64,000 nt of DNA from Cladophialophora immunda (GCF_000835495.1 NW_015622541.1:930001-994000), one strand, 5' to 3'; shown: positions 33,731-45,108, counted from the first letter of the stretch. Translations and numbers: made by a program. Notes: a model not told the origin generated them from the letters alone.

Positions 33731-35865
33731 CTATATCCTTATGACATCGACCCTCCCTCGTTCAAAGACATTATGAGCCACAGTTCTGGCCGACTTTTCC
33801 TCTTCGGACAACATGCGCGGATGCAGCGAGATCTGGGAACACGTCCCAGCAGCCTTTCGTTTAGACAGTTGTCCTGGGTTGATTACCATGACGCTGTCGA
33901 CGACCTGCAATACCACTATCAGCTCATTCGAAGTTATTAGATCAGGGTGGCTTGATTTCTTCAGACGTACCTTGACAGAAGGAGTCAACATGCTCGGTAG
34001 AATGAGCACGTCAGGCTTGACTTGCATCCATTCACCAAGCTTGAGATATCCCACATCCAGACACGCGCCGGTGGCTTTCACCACACCGTTACTGGACAGC
34101 TTATCCCTTGGCATGGGCGGGAAAAGCGGGAAGAAATGCCGCTGGTCGATCAAATACCCAGGCAATCTGGTCAAAAGATCTTGCCCAGGACCATGGGACA
34201 ATTGCTCTCGGCTGAGTTCGTACAGGATGTCTTGTGACGAGACTCCAAAAACAACCTCGTTTAGTGAAATGAAAGACGGGTTTGGAAGCATGGTAACCTG
34301 CTTGGGCAGAGCGAGGTCTTTCTTCGCCAGCCTTTCTTGTGGCCAGCTGACGTGTTTGCTCATCAAGTCCCGAGTGCTTGGGATCATAACCACTGTGATG
34401 CCCGGGACGGCAGAACAGAGGCGCTGTAGAGGCGTGGAAATCCAGAGTCGGAAGAGGGCTACCAGGCTGGCCTCATGATCCATCCCTCGCACCTCTGGCA
34501 AATCGAAATCTCCTGATGCAAGCATCGGGTGCTCAATGTCGAGAAAGGGGCCAGCCAGTATGAGAGCATCGGCCATTGATTCCTCGGCTTTTTCACATAG
34601 GGCTTGGAGTGGTTCAAAGTCAAGGTTGTCCTCGGCCGTGAATGGACCAGAGGCGATCATGATATTGAGTGGAAGAGAGCTCGAATTGTCCGACACTTCA
34701 AGCCGCTCGTTGATCGCCTCGATGTTGCTCGGCAGTGAGGAGGGCATAGGGAGTTTGGGCACTGAGAGCACTTCCTTGACCGTGAAATATAGCCCTGACG
34801 CGTTTGTGCCTCGCAATGCAACAATCTGGCCGGGGAAGAACTGATAAGATGGAAGACCGTCCACTTTAAGAGGCACGCGGAGTCCCGCACCCATTCGTCT
34901 GGACATCTCCAAGACGAGTGACGCCGAATTGAGCTTGCCATCGGCCGTATCGCACGCAATCCTGCCAACTGCGACGATCTCACTGGTGCGCTGTGCCGCA
35001 GCATTCCCGAATGCAGAGTCTTCTAGATTGTGAGCTTTCTGGACGAGAGCCAAGAAGTCATCGATTCGTTCATCCAGCACCTCTGAAGACTCTCGAAGGC
35101 GCATTGCCATAGGTTTATACTGAAACTTTTTATATTCCGTCCCAGAGACCAAGCGCAGTCGCGCCTGCGAGAACGGAGCAATTGGCGCTTCGGCGGCGGA
35201 GAGGTGCTCGTTCAACGTCTCGATAATTTGTCCTGCGTTCGGCCGTTCTGAGAAGGGTATGCCTCTGCCCCGATGTTAGAATTGGACATGTTCATTGCAC
35301 CGAAGAAGTGACATACGCGGATGTATCTAATTTTCCAGCCTTACCCGGCGTCCTGTTTGTGGTTTCCGGACGGCTGACTTTCCTAGGCACTGGCGAGTCG
35401 AAATCTGCCTTTCGTTTGACACTTCCGTTTCGCCTTGAGATAGCATTGGGAGTGAGCTCGTCTAGCCTGTACACAGCATCAGCTTCTGAGATTCCCAATG
35501 GGTAGTAAGCGCGCCGTCGCAACATACATCCCGAACACGTCTGAAGTCCCCACGGTCCTAGGTGTAGCATGGACCAGACTTTTCCTTTCCGACTTCACCG
35601 CAGACTTCGGGGCCGTGTGTTGGGCCCGCTCGCCTCTCTCAACCGAGTCTTGTACGTCCTTTGCAAACATGCGCGCTGTCTCGATGTCCAGCTTTGTCTC
35701 TTCGCTCCCCATCTTCAAGCAATATACCTCCCATTTTATAAACAGCTCGTCCGGGGTCAGAGAGTGGACGCGCAGGATCGATTCCAGGACGCCGAGGATG
35801 TCTCCGGACAAGCCGTTCCCGGCGGGATCAAATACTGCGTTGAGGTTTTCCTTCATGGCGGTCAT
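33731..35865 (-). CDS. POL12: DNA polymerase alpha subunit B
   Basis: The regulatory B subunit of DNA polymerase alpha-primase, needed for replication initiation in the nucleus. Four exons: 35865-35528, 35466-35317, 35264-33971 and 33904-33731 (introns 61, 52 and 66 nt), giving 651 residues. Family landmarks: the N-terminal helical domain (LTPDELFIKWEVYCLKMG), joined SDVFGM/LDELTPN, PFSERPNAGQIIETLNEHL, KPMAMRLRES, the OB-fold part, and the inactive phosphoesterase fold (IASGPFTAEDNLDFEPL, LILAGPFLDIEHP, VVMIPSTRDLM, DVLILPSML, VMVINPGQLSKR). The last intron is a multiple of three with no stop, recognised because family proteins run directly from PSVK to VVDSVMVINPG. The ATG at 35865 fits the family's usual N-terminus. 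The frame remains open upstream to an ATG at 36000, so a longer form is possible. Confidence 0.94.
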
Positions 35866-36552
35866 CGTGACAGGGCTTCTCGCGGTGGACGGGCCAACTT
35901 TCACTTGGGAGAGGTTCGTCGTCGTCGACACTGAGGGGGTGGGAAAGAGTCGACAATTATTGGACCGCAACGCGACGCTGGACGCGTTAAGTGATGCCAA
36001 GATTTGGCGTTTCTGCTAACCCTTTTCGGATTACCAGGCTCACGGCTTTGCTCGACTGATATCCAGAGCTTTGCATGAGTTTCTCTTTTGCAAACGAATC
36101 AACTAGGGGGGAGGAGCACATAGCAAGAAGAGCTGCAGTTCAGAGTTGATTCAAAGATGGGAAAATTGCGTCTGCTATCAGTTACGGCGATGCTGTCACG
36201 TCATGTGCCGTTGCCCTTTGTGAAGCCGATCCGTCTATTACTATCTTCATGCGTGGCTGACATTTCCACTCTTCTCATTACCGTCCCCGGCTGGATTGTA
36301 GGTTGTTGCGCTCGTATCCCAGCAGTCAGCCATGTCGTTACAGCGCCGTCCCGAAGATTCCATGTGCAACGCCAGGCTATTCCTCGTCCTTTGTGGTGTT
36401 CCTTTACCGTATTCGCCCCCTGACCTGTCGGTGGCACTGTTCCAGGCCAAGTCATCCCAACGCAACGCCCTTCCTGATTCCCATTCGTTCTTTTCCCTGA
36501 GACATTCACTCATCATTGTTCGTCTGAAAGCTCCTTCGTGGAAGACGGATCT
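35866..36552. other. POL12 promoter / SNF4 3' flank
   Basis: About 690 bp. The first 135 bp could code an N-terminal extension of POL12 in frame; otherwise no gene is visible. Confidence 0.4.
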
Positions 36553-38037
36553 TCACGCGCCGTAGATCTTCTCGGCGTTGAGATGTCCATGGCCAGCACC
36601 GTCTTTCTCCTCCGAACCGTCTACAAGCAGATAGTGCAAAATGTCACTCAGACTCAGCACTCCCTTCAGGTAATTCTGCTCGTCCACCACCATCAACCTA
36701 TGGACCCTGGACTTCTTGATTGTTTCGAAGATGGTGTCTAACCCGTCTTCGATGGAGCAGCAGTATATACCTGGGTGGGTAGGCGAACGACAACTGAGAG
36801 CTTTGCCTACGGTCCAAGTTAAGTTGCCGTAGTCGCCGGATTTAAGAATCTCAATCACGTCAACAGCTTCGAAGACGTTCAGGAGCATACCTGCCACAGT
36901 TGAGTCAGCATCGCTGAGATCAAACCATGTGAAGCTCTGGGAGTTGCTCTGGGAGTTGAGAAGCAATTTCGCAACATACCTTCCGTTGTCACAACTGGCA
37001 CACTACTGATGTTCTTGGTGACCATCTCGTCGACCACATCCAATACAGTAGTGTCCATGCTACACCTCACAATACCGGTATATGTGCCCAATTTTATCAT
37101 TTCGAGGGGCTTTTTCAGCATATCCGTCTCTTTGACGTTCATGGAGATGAATTTGAGAATACGGTACTGGGTAATCACTGAAGTGACCATGGTGCGTTGG
37201 GTGTCGCTGTCATAGCTGACTAAGGGTATTCGACGAGCGCGTGAGACGAGTTGTTTGCGGAGAGCATCATAGAGGATAGCCTCGGGCGAGGCGGAGACCG
37301 TCTCAGGAGGTTTGACGTTGAGGACCTTCTCGACATCTTTGCGGATTATGAGTCTTTGCTGTTGCGAATGGTCTTAGACGGGGCCCATGGCCTTACCTTT
37401 CAGGTCGCTGAGGAGCAATTTATCCACGTCCTTCAGCTTGTCGGCGTGGACATTGTAGTACCTGACGACGTTGAGGTAGTCGTTGACGGTCAATAGGCCG
37501 GCGTATGTGGAAGTATTCGAGTCCCATAGCGGTGCAGAGACGATGCCTAAAAGTTGCATCATCAGCATAAGTTCCATCCGGTCAGCCTTGTCGGAAAGGC
37601 AAAAGCATACCGCACTGGACCATGATCTGTAAGCTCTCCTTGACCGTGAGGCCGACATCTAGCTCAATCAGACGAAAGCTCAAAGGCAGCACATCATAGC
37701 ATTTGCGCGCTCGTAGGAAGTCCCGTATCGCATGCAAGCCAGCTCTTTCATCTCTGTCTATGGGACGCTCTGGTTTCGGAGGGGCAGGGGGAGGTATGTG
37801 TCGCGGAACAGGCTTGGGCCGTAGAAGGTCTGATGGCCGGACGAAGGTGGCTTCGTGAGCGCCGTGATTAGCGGTACCGGAAGGGGGAGGAGAAGGGGCG
37901 CTATCCTGAGTATGTGGGTGGTGTTGTTGATGGTGGTGGTGATGAGAGTGGTGGTAGTAGGGGCCGGTCGGCTGGCCATTTGGCGGGGTAGTGCGCGCGT
38001 GCGAAGGCGGCTGGGTCACCTCTGTTTCGTCTGCCAT
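36553..38037 (-). CDS. SNF4: AMP-activated protein kinase gamma subunit (Snf4)
   Basis: The nucleotide-sensing gamma subunit of the SNF1/AMPK complex, which controls release from glucose repression. Four exons: 38037-37611, 37546-37397, 37336-36980 and 36890-36553 (introns 64, 60 and 89 nt); 423 residues. The N-terminal about 90 residues are fungal-specific, with a run of histidines (YHHSHHHHHQQHH) and proline-rich parts. Four CBS repeats follow: RDFLRARKCYDVLPLSFRLI, then QCGIVSAPLWDS with YAGLLTVNDYLNVVRYY, then SRARRIPLVSYD with ITQYRILKFISMN, then SSVPVVTTEGMLLNVFEAVD and SRVHRLMVVDEQNYLKGVLS with LSDILHYLL. All joins keep the family sequence intact. Intron 3 contains a 13-nt near-perfect duplication (36934-36958). 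Confidence 0.95.
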
Positions 38038-38741
38038 AGCGACCTGTCAAACCGCATCTTTTTGCTTTTTGCTGGGAATCGCAAACTCTGCTTCTCGCCG
38101 GTGGTGTGGGATGATGTGTGGTGTCGAGTGTGCAGCAGACCAAGGATGAGGAAGAGTGGAGAAAAAAAGGTGGGCTTGTCACACGAAAGGATTCCCGCAG
38201 GACAGAGCAGTTGGGGGGACGAAGAGCTGAAAAGATGGTTGCTGGAATCGTTGCACGAGGGTTAGATGGAGGGATGGATGGGCTGGTGACGGATCCTGAA
38301 TCCTCGGCCAACTATCTCTCTGTGGGCAAAAAGACACGAACCTGCGAGATGCACGCCATATCCCGTCTTCCCGTCCTTGGGCTCACGATTCAGGGCTGCC
38401 AACCGGAGCAGTAGTCCGGACGAGGCGGAGGGGGCGAGGAGCGATGCTGAAATGGAGGGGCAGCAGATGAAGATTTCGATTAGGCAGGGTCTCCGGCGCT
38501 GGTGTGGCTTGTTGCCGCCAAAATTAGCATGTGATTCCCGTCCCTATAGATCATGGTGCCCTGGCGCCCTGGCGCCCCTGGTGGCCCTACTGCAAGTACT
38601 TGCCCATATCCCGCGCAGCAGTCACAAGACAACATGCCTGTTCCTATCAACAACCTCCTGTCCCTGTTCTATTCAAGGCACTCTAGAGAGTGCAGGTGTA
38701 TCCATGTGGCCAATCAATATCGACAAGATCCTTGGTCTCCA
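38038..38741. other. SNF4 promoter / lipid transfer gene 3' flank
   Basis: About 700 bp with no recognised coding feature. Confidence 0.4.
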
Positions 38742-39977
38742 TCATGCAGATGGTGGCTCCGCATCCTTCTCTCGGTCGGATAGCGACTTCTCGCCCGCTC
38801 CCTTGAGATATCCCTCATATTCGCCAATTCGCTTGCCACCTTCCTCCCATCGACGTCGATACTCGGTCCTCCTCCATTCGCACAGGTCATTGAGAGCCGG
38901 CCAATACACCTCATGGTCATATTCAAACTCGACAAACCCCCCGCTTTCCTTCAGCAGCTGTTCCCGAGGCACATGCAGTCCCATATCATCGTTGAACTTG
39001 ATCTTCTCCCTTGTCAAGGGGTCGATGAACGGCGTGATCAGCTTGAAGAAGCCCCAGATGTAAAACGGCACATTGGTGACAAGAGCGCGGCCCAGCCTCT
39101 CTGGGTAGTGATTCTGAAGAATGTTCAAGGTCTGCTTGCCCTGAGATAATGTTGCACCTTGTCCGGACTTGGTCTCTGCAAAGTTGATGAGCAGAGCGAG
39201 AGTCTCTTGCCCCGCTGGCATCAGGTCGATCGCTCGTTCCAGCATGAACACCAGGTGCTGAATTTGCCGGTCACTTCGCTCCGTGTTCTGTTTGGAAGGC
39301 CGCAGGTATTGACACGTCCGTCCCTGGATGTCCCACCCCAGAATCACTTGTTTGCCCGTCGCATTTTCAATCGAGATGTAGTCCTTTGTGTGCTTCTCCA
39401 ATCCATACTCGCGCCGCCAGATCAAAGTATTCTTTAGTCTTGTTTCTGATTGCGCCACGTTCCAGTTTGTAGCCCTCAAGTAGCGGAACAAGCATTCCCG
39501 AGTTAAAAACATGCGCTCTGAGTCGGTCAGGGGTGCGGTCTTCGAGCCCTTCGCAGATGATTCTGGGATCTCGGTCCAGGTAGACACGTTCTTGAGAAGG
39601 GTCGCATATTTGCCTTCTTGTTCTGTCGTTAGTTCTGATCTAGGAGAGGGTTTCGAAGTCTCTAGAGGTTCGCCTAACGGTGTCTTGATCAGCCCGTCGG
39701 CCGCGGTGCGTGGTAGGTTCGGTATATTTGTTACAGGGGATGCCTGCGGTACTCCATTCTCCGGCTGTTTCTCTGCCACAGTGGCGTTTGTTGCAACGGC
39801 AGTCTCGTTAACTTTCTGGGTTTGATCTGGAGTCTGTATTGTGGTCTGCGTTGCGGTTTGCGTAGTGCCGTCTTCGAGCTTCACTTGGTCAATGCCGGAG
39901 GCGAGGTCAGCGGCCGCCTTTTCAGGGTCGGTTGGCCCATCGGGCACCAGAGGACTGCTCGCTACCTCAGCAGCCAT
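38742..39977 (-). CDS. CRAL-TRIO (Sec14-like) lipid transfer protein, Pdr16/Pdr17 type
   Basis: A 411-residue single-exon protein. Residues 1 to about 130 are low-complexity (Thr/Gln/Pro-rich). The CRAL-TRIO N-terminal helix region starts at SERMFLTRECLFRYLRATNW, followed by the lipid-binding domain: KQVILGWDIQGRTCQYLRPS, HLVFMLERAIDLMPAGQETL, LNILQNHYPERLGRALVTNV and PFYIWGFFKLITPFIDPLT. These match the yeast Pdr16/Pdr17 phosphatidylinositol transfer group, which supports phospholipid synthesis and sterol homeostasis and azole tolerance. No membrane segment, so cytosolic or peripheral on lipid droplets and ER. The ATG at 39977 (MAAEVASSP) was preferred over an in-frame upstream start at 40052 because the upstream residues look non-coding. 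Confidence 0.9.
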   Translation of the reverse strand: MAAEVASSPLVPDGPTDPEKAAADLASGIDQVKLEDGTTQTATQTTIQTPDQTQKVNETAVATNATVAEKQPENGVPQASPVTNIPNLPRTAADGLIKTPLGEPLETSKPSPRSELTTEQEGKYATLLKNVSTWTEIPESSAKGSKTAPLTDSERMFLTRECLFRYLRATNWNVAQSETRLKNTLIWRREYGLEKHTKDYISIENATGKQVILGWDIQGRTCQYLRPSKQNTERSDRQIQHLVFMLERAIDLMPAGQETLALLINFAETKSGQGATLSQGKQTLNILQNHYPERLGRALVTNVPFYIWGFFKLITPFIDPLTREKIKFNDDMGLHVPREQLLKESGGFVEFEYDHEVYWPALNDLCEWRRTEYRRRWEEGGKRIGEYEGYLKGAGEKSLSDREKDAEPPSA

Positions 39978-40483
39978 GCTACAAGGTTGTGGACAGACGG
40001 CAAGAATCTGAAGGAAAGGATCAATTAGATCCTGGGAGCATGATAGGTTCACATTGTGAAAGTCGAATAAATTCCAAGATTGTTGGGGAAATCGGTGAAG
40101 CTAGATCGGAAGCCCCTGTTGCCGGTCAGCCTGATCAAGCCACCACGGACCATGCCGCACCTAGGCGATACGGTCGAGGCCAGAGACACCTGTACTACAA
40201 TAAGGACCAGGAATTTTGCACAGTTTGCTTTATCTCGATTTCTGCTTAGGTCCAGGTACGAAATACAGCATACCATCTCCTTCTGGCTTGCATCTCTTCA
40301 GGCGCCTGAACACGCAATGCAAATCATCCTCCGTCAGCTCAAACAACGATAGAAACCCGTTCGTTGCTGCAAATTGCCGTTGATTCTGATTGCTGGAACG
40401 ATTGTAATGCAGCGCCATTTGCTCATCTTGCTCGTCTTGCTCGTCTTGCCGCGGTTTATGCTATCCTCCATTGTCACCACTTG
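39978..40483. other. Lipid transfer gene promoter / lipocalin gene 3' flank
   Basis: About 500 bp without a gene. Contains the 9-nt tandem repeat at 40421-40450. Confidence 0.4.
40421..40450. repeat. Tandem repeat, unit about GCTCGTCTT
   Basis: Three copies of a 9-nt unit, one mismatch in the first, in the 3' flank of the lipocalin-like gene. Confidence 0.8.
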
Positions 40484-41083
40484 TTAAATCTTGAGCTCTT
40501 TGGCGTCAGCTGGAGGCTGAGCTGCGTCGTTCTGAGTGAGCTTTCGCCATTTCAGTCGGAGAAGTCGCTTGACGCCCTGCCATTCGGTCGGAGACTCCGG
40601 TCCCAGCATGATGTAGTCCTGGCCGTCTTCCTCGAACAGATCTGCACATCGGATTTGCAGAGTGTTGATCCAGTTGGGCTGAACGCTGATCTGAGCATGG
40701 TGGACGATCTTTTGTGGCTTTCCGTCTTCTTCGTCAAGGTAGAATGGACCGCAGTACGCAATGGTCTTCTTTGCTGCGTTGGCCAGCTCCAGAGTAGTGC
40801 CCTCTTTCCAGTCATGGTCGAATGATTTGAGGTCCGCCTCTTGTAGCAAAGCTGCCATGTACCCGTCTTTGCTATACATGATTTGACCTTTGCACTCCTT
40901 GCCCATTGGGTAGACGATGTCTTCGGGGTTCTCAAGGCTGATGGCGACGTAAGACACCAGACCCCAGGTGCCAATGACGCGAGACCGGAAGGATGCCATG
41001 CCGGCAGGTGGTGGCGACTCAGTGCTGTCAGACATTGGCTCTGGTATGTTTTGTGGTTCAGGAGGGATTGAAGCTTTGATCAT
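40484..41083 (-). CDS. Lipocalin-like domain protein
   Basis: A 199-residue single-exon protein of the fungal lipocalin-like (Lipocalin_5) kind. After about 30 proline-rich residues, the domain begins SRVIGTWGLVSYVAIS and continues with GQIMYSKDGYMAALL, YCGPFYLDE and HHAQISVQPNWIN, an antiparallel beta barrel pattern. Members include small-molecule-binding or isomerase-like proteins of secondary metabolism and many of unknown function. No biosynthetic neighbours exist here, so its ligand cannot be guessed. No signal peptide. An internal Met (MSDSTESPPP) 16 codons in could be the true start. It is divergent from the MFAP1 gene. Confidence 0.85.
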   Translation of the reverse strand: MIKASIPPEPQNIPEPMSDSTESPPPAGMASFRSRVIGTWGLVSYVAISLENPEDIVYPMGKECKGQIMYSKDGYMAALLQEADLKSFDHDWKEGTTLELANAAKKTIAYCGPFYLDEEDGKPQKIVHHAQISVQPNWINTLQIRCADLFEEDGQDYIMLGPESPTEWQGVKRLLRLKWRKLTQNDAAQPPADAKELKI

Positions 41084-41751
41084 GTTCGGAGGGAAATCAA
41101 CGGCGATTCGAACCCATCAAATAGCAAACATGGAGGAGCTCAAGTCAATGGATATTGAAAGCAAACTTCAAACATCAGACGAGGAGGGAACGGCAGGACT
41201 TGGTCCATTGGCACGAGGAAAGAGCACGCCGGTCCTACCCTGTATCATAGGGTTCCAGTCGTCCTTTCACTGATCAATCAACACACTTCAGCAGTACTGA
41301 CATCCGATCGATAATCGTCTCACCGCACGCCTACGGGCACGTAACGCATAGCACACATCGTACTCACGTGGTCAAGAACGCAGGTGCCGTTCTATTATCG
41401 GAGCTGCCAAAACACAGACTCCTGCCTTCATGCATCTGATTGCGGGAAGACACGAGTCATGGCAACTCACAGTCAAAGTGAGAGTGAGGTGAACGGTAGG
41501 CTGAGGAGCTCGTCTGCCCATGTTTGCCCGCGGTAATGCCGACAATATTCGGAGTCGCAGAAAAATCATTTGCTCCGCCGTACTTCGACGTCAGGCAATA
41601 TGCGCTTTACTGGTAACCAGTGTGTACTCCGTATGCTTCTTTCGCCAGAGCAGGTCTCCGGTCTGAAAGTGACCCCTTTCCGGTCCGAGGGTCTTTTTTC
41701 ATTTCTTTATGCCTTCTGGTCTATCCCGATACCAAAAGCATCGCTCCCAAA
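41084..41751. promoter_or_regulatory. Divergent promoter, lipocalin-like / MFAP1
   Basis: About 670 bp between divergent starts. Includes TACTCCGTA at 41625-41633. No gene seen. Confidence 0.35.
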
Positions 41752-43329
41752 ATGCCGCCACCCATGCCTAACCCCGCAAAGCGGATGACCGCAAACCCTG
41801 CGCGGCCCGTTGCAAGGTATCGTCCCGGCAAACCAGTTGCGGAGCAAGAATCTTCTGACGAGGAAGAAGAATCAGAAGAGGAACAACAGCGACCGCCACC
41901 CCAGAGGAAGCCGCAGACTGCCAGACCGCAGCCGCCGAGGGCCCAACAGCCTACACAAGAGGAAAGCGATGAGGATGACGAGGAAGGTTTTGTTACGGAC
42001 GAGGAAGATGGCGCAAATGCTACGACGACGACAAAAACAGTGCCACAGCTAGTGAAGGGCACAATCCCTTCGGCCAGACAAGCCCCGATAAAACAAGAAT
42101 TTACAAGAGACGACTCCGAGGAGGACGAGGAATCTGAAGCAGAGGAGTCCTCAGAGGATGAGGAGGAAGAGGAGAGTTCATCAGAAGAAGAGGAGCCCCG
42201 GCGGAAGTTCCAACGCCCGACATTCATCAAGAAGTCGGATCGGAAACCTCCCCCACAAGCCTCCGACGCCCGTCCTGCTGCGGCCACGAACGGCGCAAAC
42301 CCCAATCCGGAAGTAGACACCCAAACTCGTCGTCTAGCCCAAGCCGAGCTTCTAATCAAAGACAAGCTCGAACGCGACGCGCTAGCCCGCGCCCAGGGCA
42401 AAAAAGCATGGGACGACGACGACGAACTGGTGCCTGAGTCAATGGTGGACGATACTGACGGCATTGACCCTGCAGCCGAATACGCAGCTTGGAAACTTCG
42501 GGAACTGAAGCGTCTGAAGCGAGACCGAGAGGCACTGATCGCGCGGGAAAAGGAGCTTGAAGAAATCGAACGGCGGCGCAATTTGACAGCAGAGGAGAGG
42601 GAGAAGGAAGACAAGGAATACCTGGAAAGACAGAAGCAGGAGCGCGAGGGAGGCCGTTCGGAGGCCGCGTTTCTGGCGCGATATCATCATAAAGGTGCAT
42701 TCTTCCAAGGCGACGAGACGGCGGAGCTGCTGAAGAGGAGAGATGTCATGGGCGCACGGTTCGAGGATCAGGTTACTGACAAGTCGACCTTGCCCGAGTA
42801 CATGCGGCTGAGAGACATGACGAAACTGGGGAAGAAGGGAAGGACGAGGTACACGGACCTGAAAGGGGAGGACACTGGCCGGTTTGGAGAGGATGTGAAA
42901 AGATGGAAGGGCAGCGGTGGCGCCGGCAGGGGAGGGCCGGGAAGCGGGACAGGAGCGTTCGACACGAGAGGCCTGGACGAGCGGTTCTTGCCCGACGATG
43001 ACCGCGGAGGAGGGAGGGCCGGTCCCACAGGCGCGAATGCAAGTGCCGTTGCGTCCCGACGCGATCGAGACACGGAGAGGGACGGAGACGGGAACAAGGA
43101 CAGAGACTCGTATCGAGACTCCTACCGGCCCCGAGACAGAGGTCGCGATCATCGGGATGACAGAGACAGAGACCGGGACAGAGACCGACGGAAGCGATCA
43201 TATTCCCGCTCCAGATCGCGCTCTCGCTCCCGATCCCGGTCTCCTCGACGGCGCAAGAGGGAGCATTCGTACGAGCGAGACTCGCGGGATCGCGAACCCT
43301 ACCGACGAGAGAACCGCGCGAGGGTTTGA
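41752..43329 (+). CDS. MFAP1: MFAP1-family spliceosomal protein with C-terminal RS domain
   Basis: A 525-residue single-exon nuclear protein. MFAP1 (Spp381-related) is a spliceosomal B-complex protein that binds Prp38. The N-terminal half has alternating acidic and proline/glutamine runs (ESSDEEEESEEEQQ, SEEDEESEAEESSEDEEEEE). Then comes a long Lys/Glu/Arg helix (RELKRLKRDREALIAREKEL), followed by the family's C-terminal signature EAAFLARYHHKGAFFQGDE, KRRDVMGARFEDQVTDKSTL and PEYMRLRDMTKLGKKGRTRY. After a Gly/Asp/Arg-rich linker the protein ends in an RD-repeat and a serine/arginine tail (YSRSRSRSRSRSRSPRRRKR). The start at 41752 (MPPPMPNPAKRMT) was chosen over an upstream open frame to 41620 because the family starts with such a proline motif. 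Confidence 0.93.
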   Translation: MPPPMPNPAKRMTANPARPVARYRPGKPVAEQESSDEEEESEEEQQRPPPQRKPQTARPQPPRAQQPTQEESDEDDEEGFVTDEEDGANATTTTKTVPQLVKGTIPSARQAPIKQEFTRDDSEEDEESEAEESSEDEEEEESSSEEEEPRRKFQRPTFIKKSDRKPPPQASDARPAAATNGANPNPEVDTQTRRLAQAELLIKDKLERDALARAQGKKAWDDDDELVPESMVDDTDGIDPAAEYAAWKLRELKRLKRDREALIAREKELEEIERRRNLTAEEREKEDKEYLERQKQEREGGRSEAAFLARYHHKGAFFQGDETAELLKRRDVMGARFEDQVTDKSTLPEYMRLRDMTKLGKKGRTRYTDLKGEDTGRFGEDVKRWKGSGGAGRGGPGSGTGAFDTRGLDERFLPDDDRGGGRAGPTGANASAVASRRDRDTERDGDGNKDRDSYRDSYRPRDRGRDHRDDRDRDRDRDRRKRSYSRSRSRSRSRSRSPRRRKREHSYERDSRDREPYRRENRARV

Positions 43330-45108
43330 GGCATGTGCGGACGGGCACGCACGGCGAACAGATGCTTTCAGGAGACTTTTCTTGATATTGTCATGCTCGA
43401 GGGATTGCGAGGGATCGTCCGTCGTCGGCTTGCCTTGACCTGACTGCCCTTAGTGGAGGTGTGAAGAAGCCAAAAAAAAAAGGCGCCGTGAACATACTTG
43501 TACTACTTTCCGCGTCAGAAACGCAACCGACCCTCTCGAGAACGAACTTGCAGGGCCTTTCCTTCCTCCACAGAGGGCGAGCATCAGAATCGATCCGAAG
43601 TGCTCTCAATGCGAATATGTACCTCTGTGTTCTCGGGAGGAGCCATGATTGGATTCCTTCTTTTTCTCGGGTCAGCATATGGGCTGTAGCTGCCCACTCA
43701 AGTGACGACTGTGTACTCCCACCGCCCCCCCCCGGTCTCGTCATGGCTCACCGCCACGAGTATATACAGTAATGTAGCTCGAGCAGACAGACCTTCACGC
43801 CTGCTGTCTGGCATCCTGCTTCGGCCAAGTTCCTACCAAAGCACGGGTCACACAGGTCATGAATGCCCTCACCGTCCTGCTCACTCATCTCACCAGATCT
43901 CGGCCTCACTCAGGGGCGTTGGGACAATGACAGGACCATGCAAACGAACTGGTGTTTGCACACCTCGTCCCGGAAGATATAAAGATGCCCGGACTCCCCC
44001 CCTCTGCTTCGGCGACTCAATCCCCCGCGCTATATCTTCATATCCCAAAGACACGAGCCCCCTCAAAGCAAAGACCAATTCACAGATAGAACCGCAAGAT
44101 CCAGCGCATTCGCAGCGATTCCAATATATCAAAAACATTGACGCACTCTCTGGGAAACCAAAATGGCCATCTCGGGTAAGCTGGGCTCATGCTGCCTCGA
44201 CTCCCCCGTGCTGGTCCACTGGAGAGGGAGACTTATCGTTGAAACTGCAGAAGGCTCTTTTAAAGCCGGCGCTCCAGGGCCGTTGGTTTGCCCAATAGTC
44301 GAACCGGCACGTGCTATGCTCCGTGTGAGCCCAAGATTGCCGACTCAGCCCCTAGAAGACAGAGCATACACGGTCCGTCATGCGTCTACGGGACCGTTGA
44401 TCCCCCCAATAGATCCACCGCGTCCAGCGGACACTTATGCAGGCCGCGGAATGGAAGATCCTACCCTTGGTACACCCCAGGATCAGTTCTGCGGTGGTGG
44501 TTACACTGACCGACCTCACAGGTATGTTCACAATCGATCCCATTCGGCCTGACACGCCTCCTCCGCAGCCTCAAGGTGGCGGCAGATAGCAAGAAACCTT
44601 CGGGTGCAAATGATCGGGATCGAATCGTCATGCCCCCCCCTTTCTCCCCTCGATGTGAGGACAAGTTCACCCGGTGCCATCCGTCAGAACGATGGAATGT
44701 GAGTTGTGGCCTCATGGCTAATTTGTTGCGAGTATCAAGGGGAATCGAGTGGACAGTTTTTGAGGCTGGGTGGCTGGAAATGGACCATGATATCGGAGTG
44801 CCGAGTGTAATGGGTGAGAGCCGTGGTGGCCTCTGATTTGCATGAGGGCGTGTGACACTTGAATCAGTTGAATCCAGCTTCGTCTGGCACTCTTGGGAGT
44901 CCTGACGAATGTCGCATTGGATGCACAGCGTCGCATGCCTGGAGTTGGGCTCCCGGTTCAACCATCGATTGCAATTAGTGATAGGCAACCATTTTGAGCC
45001 CATTCCCCTGTTCTTTGAACTCTTTCCTTGGTTCACTCGGCGCTTTCCTTCATTTATAGCATTCGTCTCGCAAGGCACTGCGACAATCTCGCTGTGGATC
45101 CTACTCCC
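43330..45108. other. 1.8 kb convergent interval without a gene
   Basis: Between the 3' ends of MFAP1 and TRS31. Open frames up to about 200 codons exist on both strands (for example 43702-44298 + and 44461-45078 -) but have random composition and no family similarity. A poly-C run (CCCCCCCCCC) lies near 43726. Confidence 0.4.

Noticed and set aside
41100..41120. GATTCGAACCC, another T-loop look-alike
   Set aside because: The five bases on either side of the loop do not pair.
41721..42614. 297-codon minus-strand frame rich in serine
   Set aside because: Antisense shadow of the acidic repeats of MFAP1; GAA/GAG codons read as Ser on the other strand.
43702..45078. Open frames of about 200 codons on both strands between MFAP1 and TRS31
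   Set aside because: Low-complexity, mutually overlapping, no recognisable motifs.
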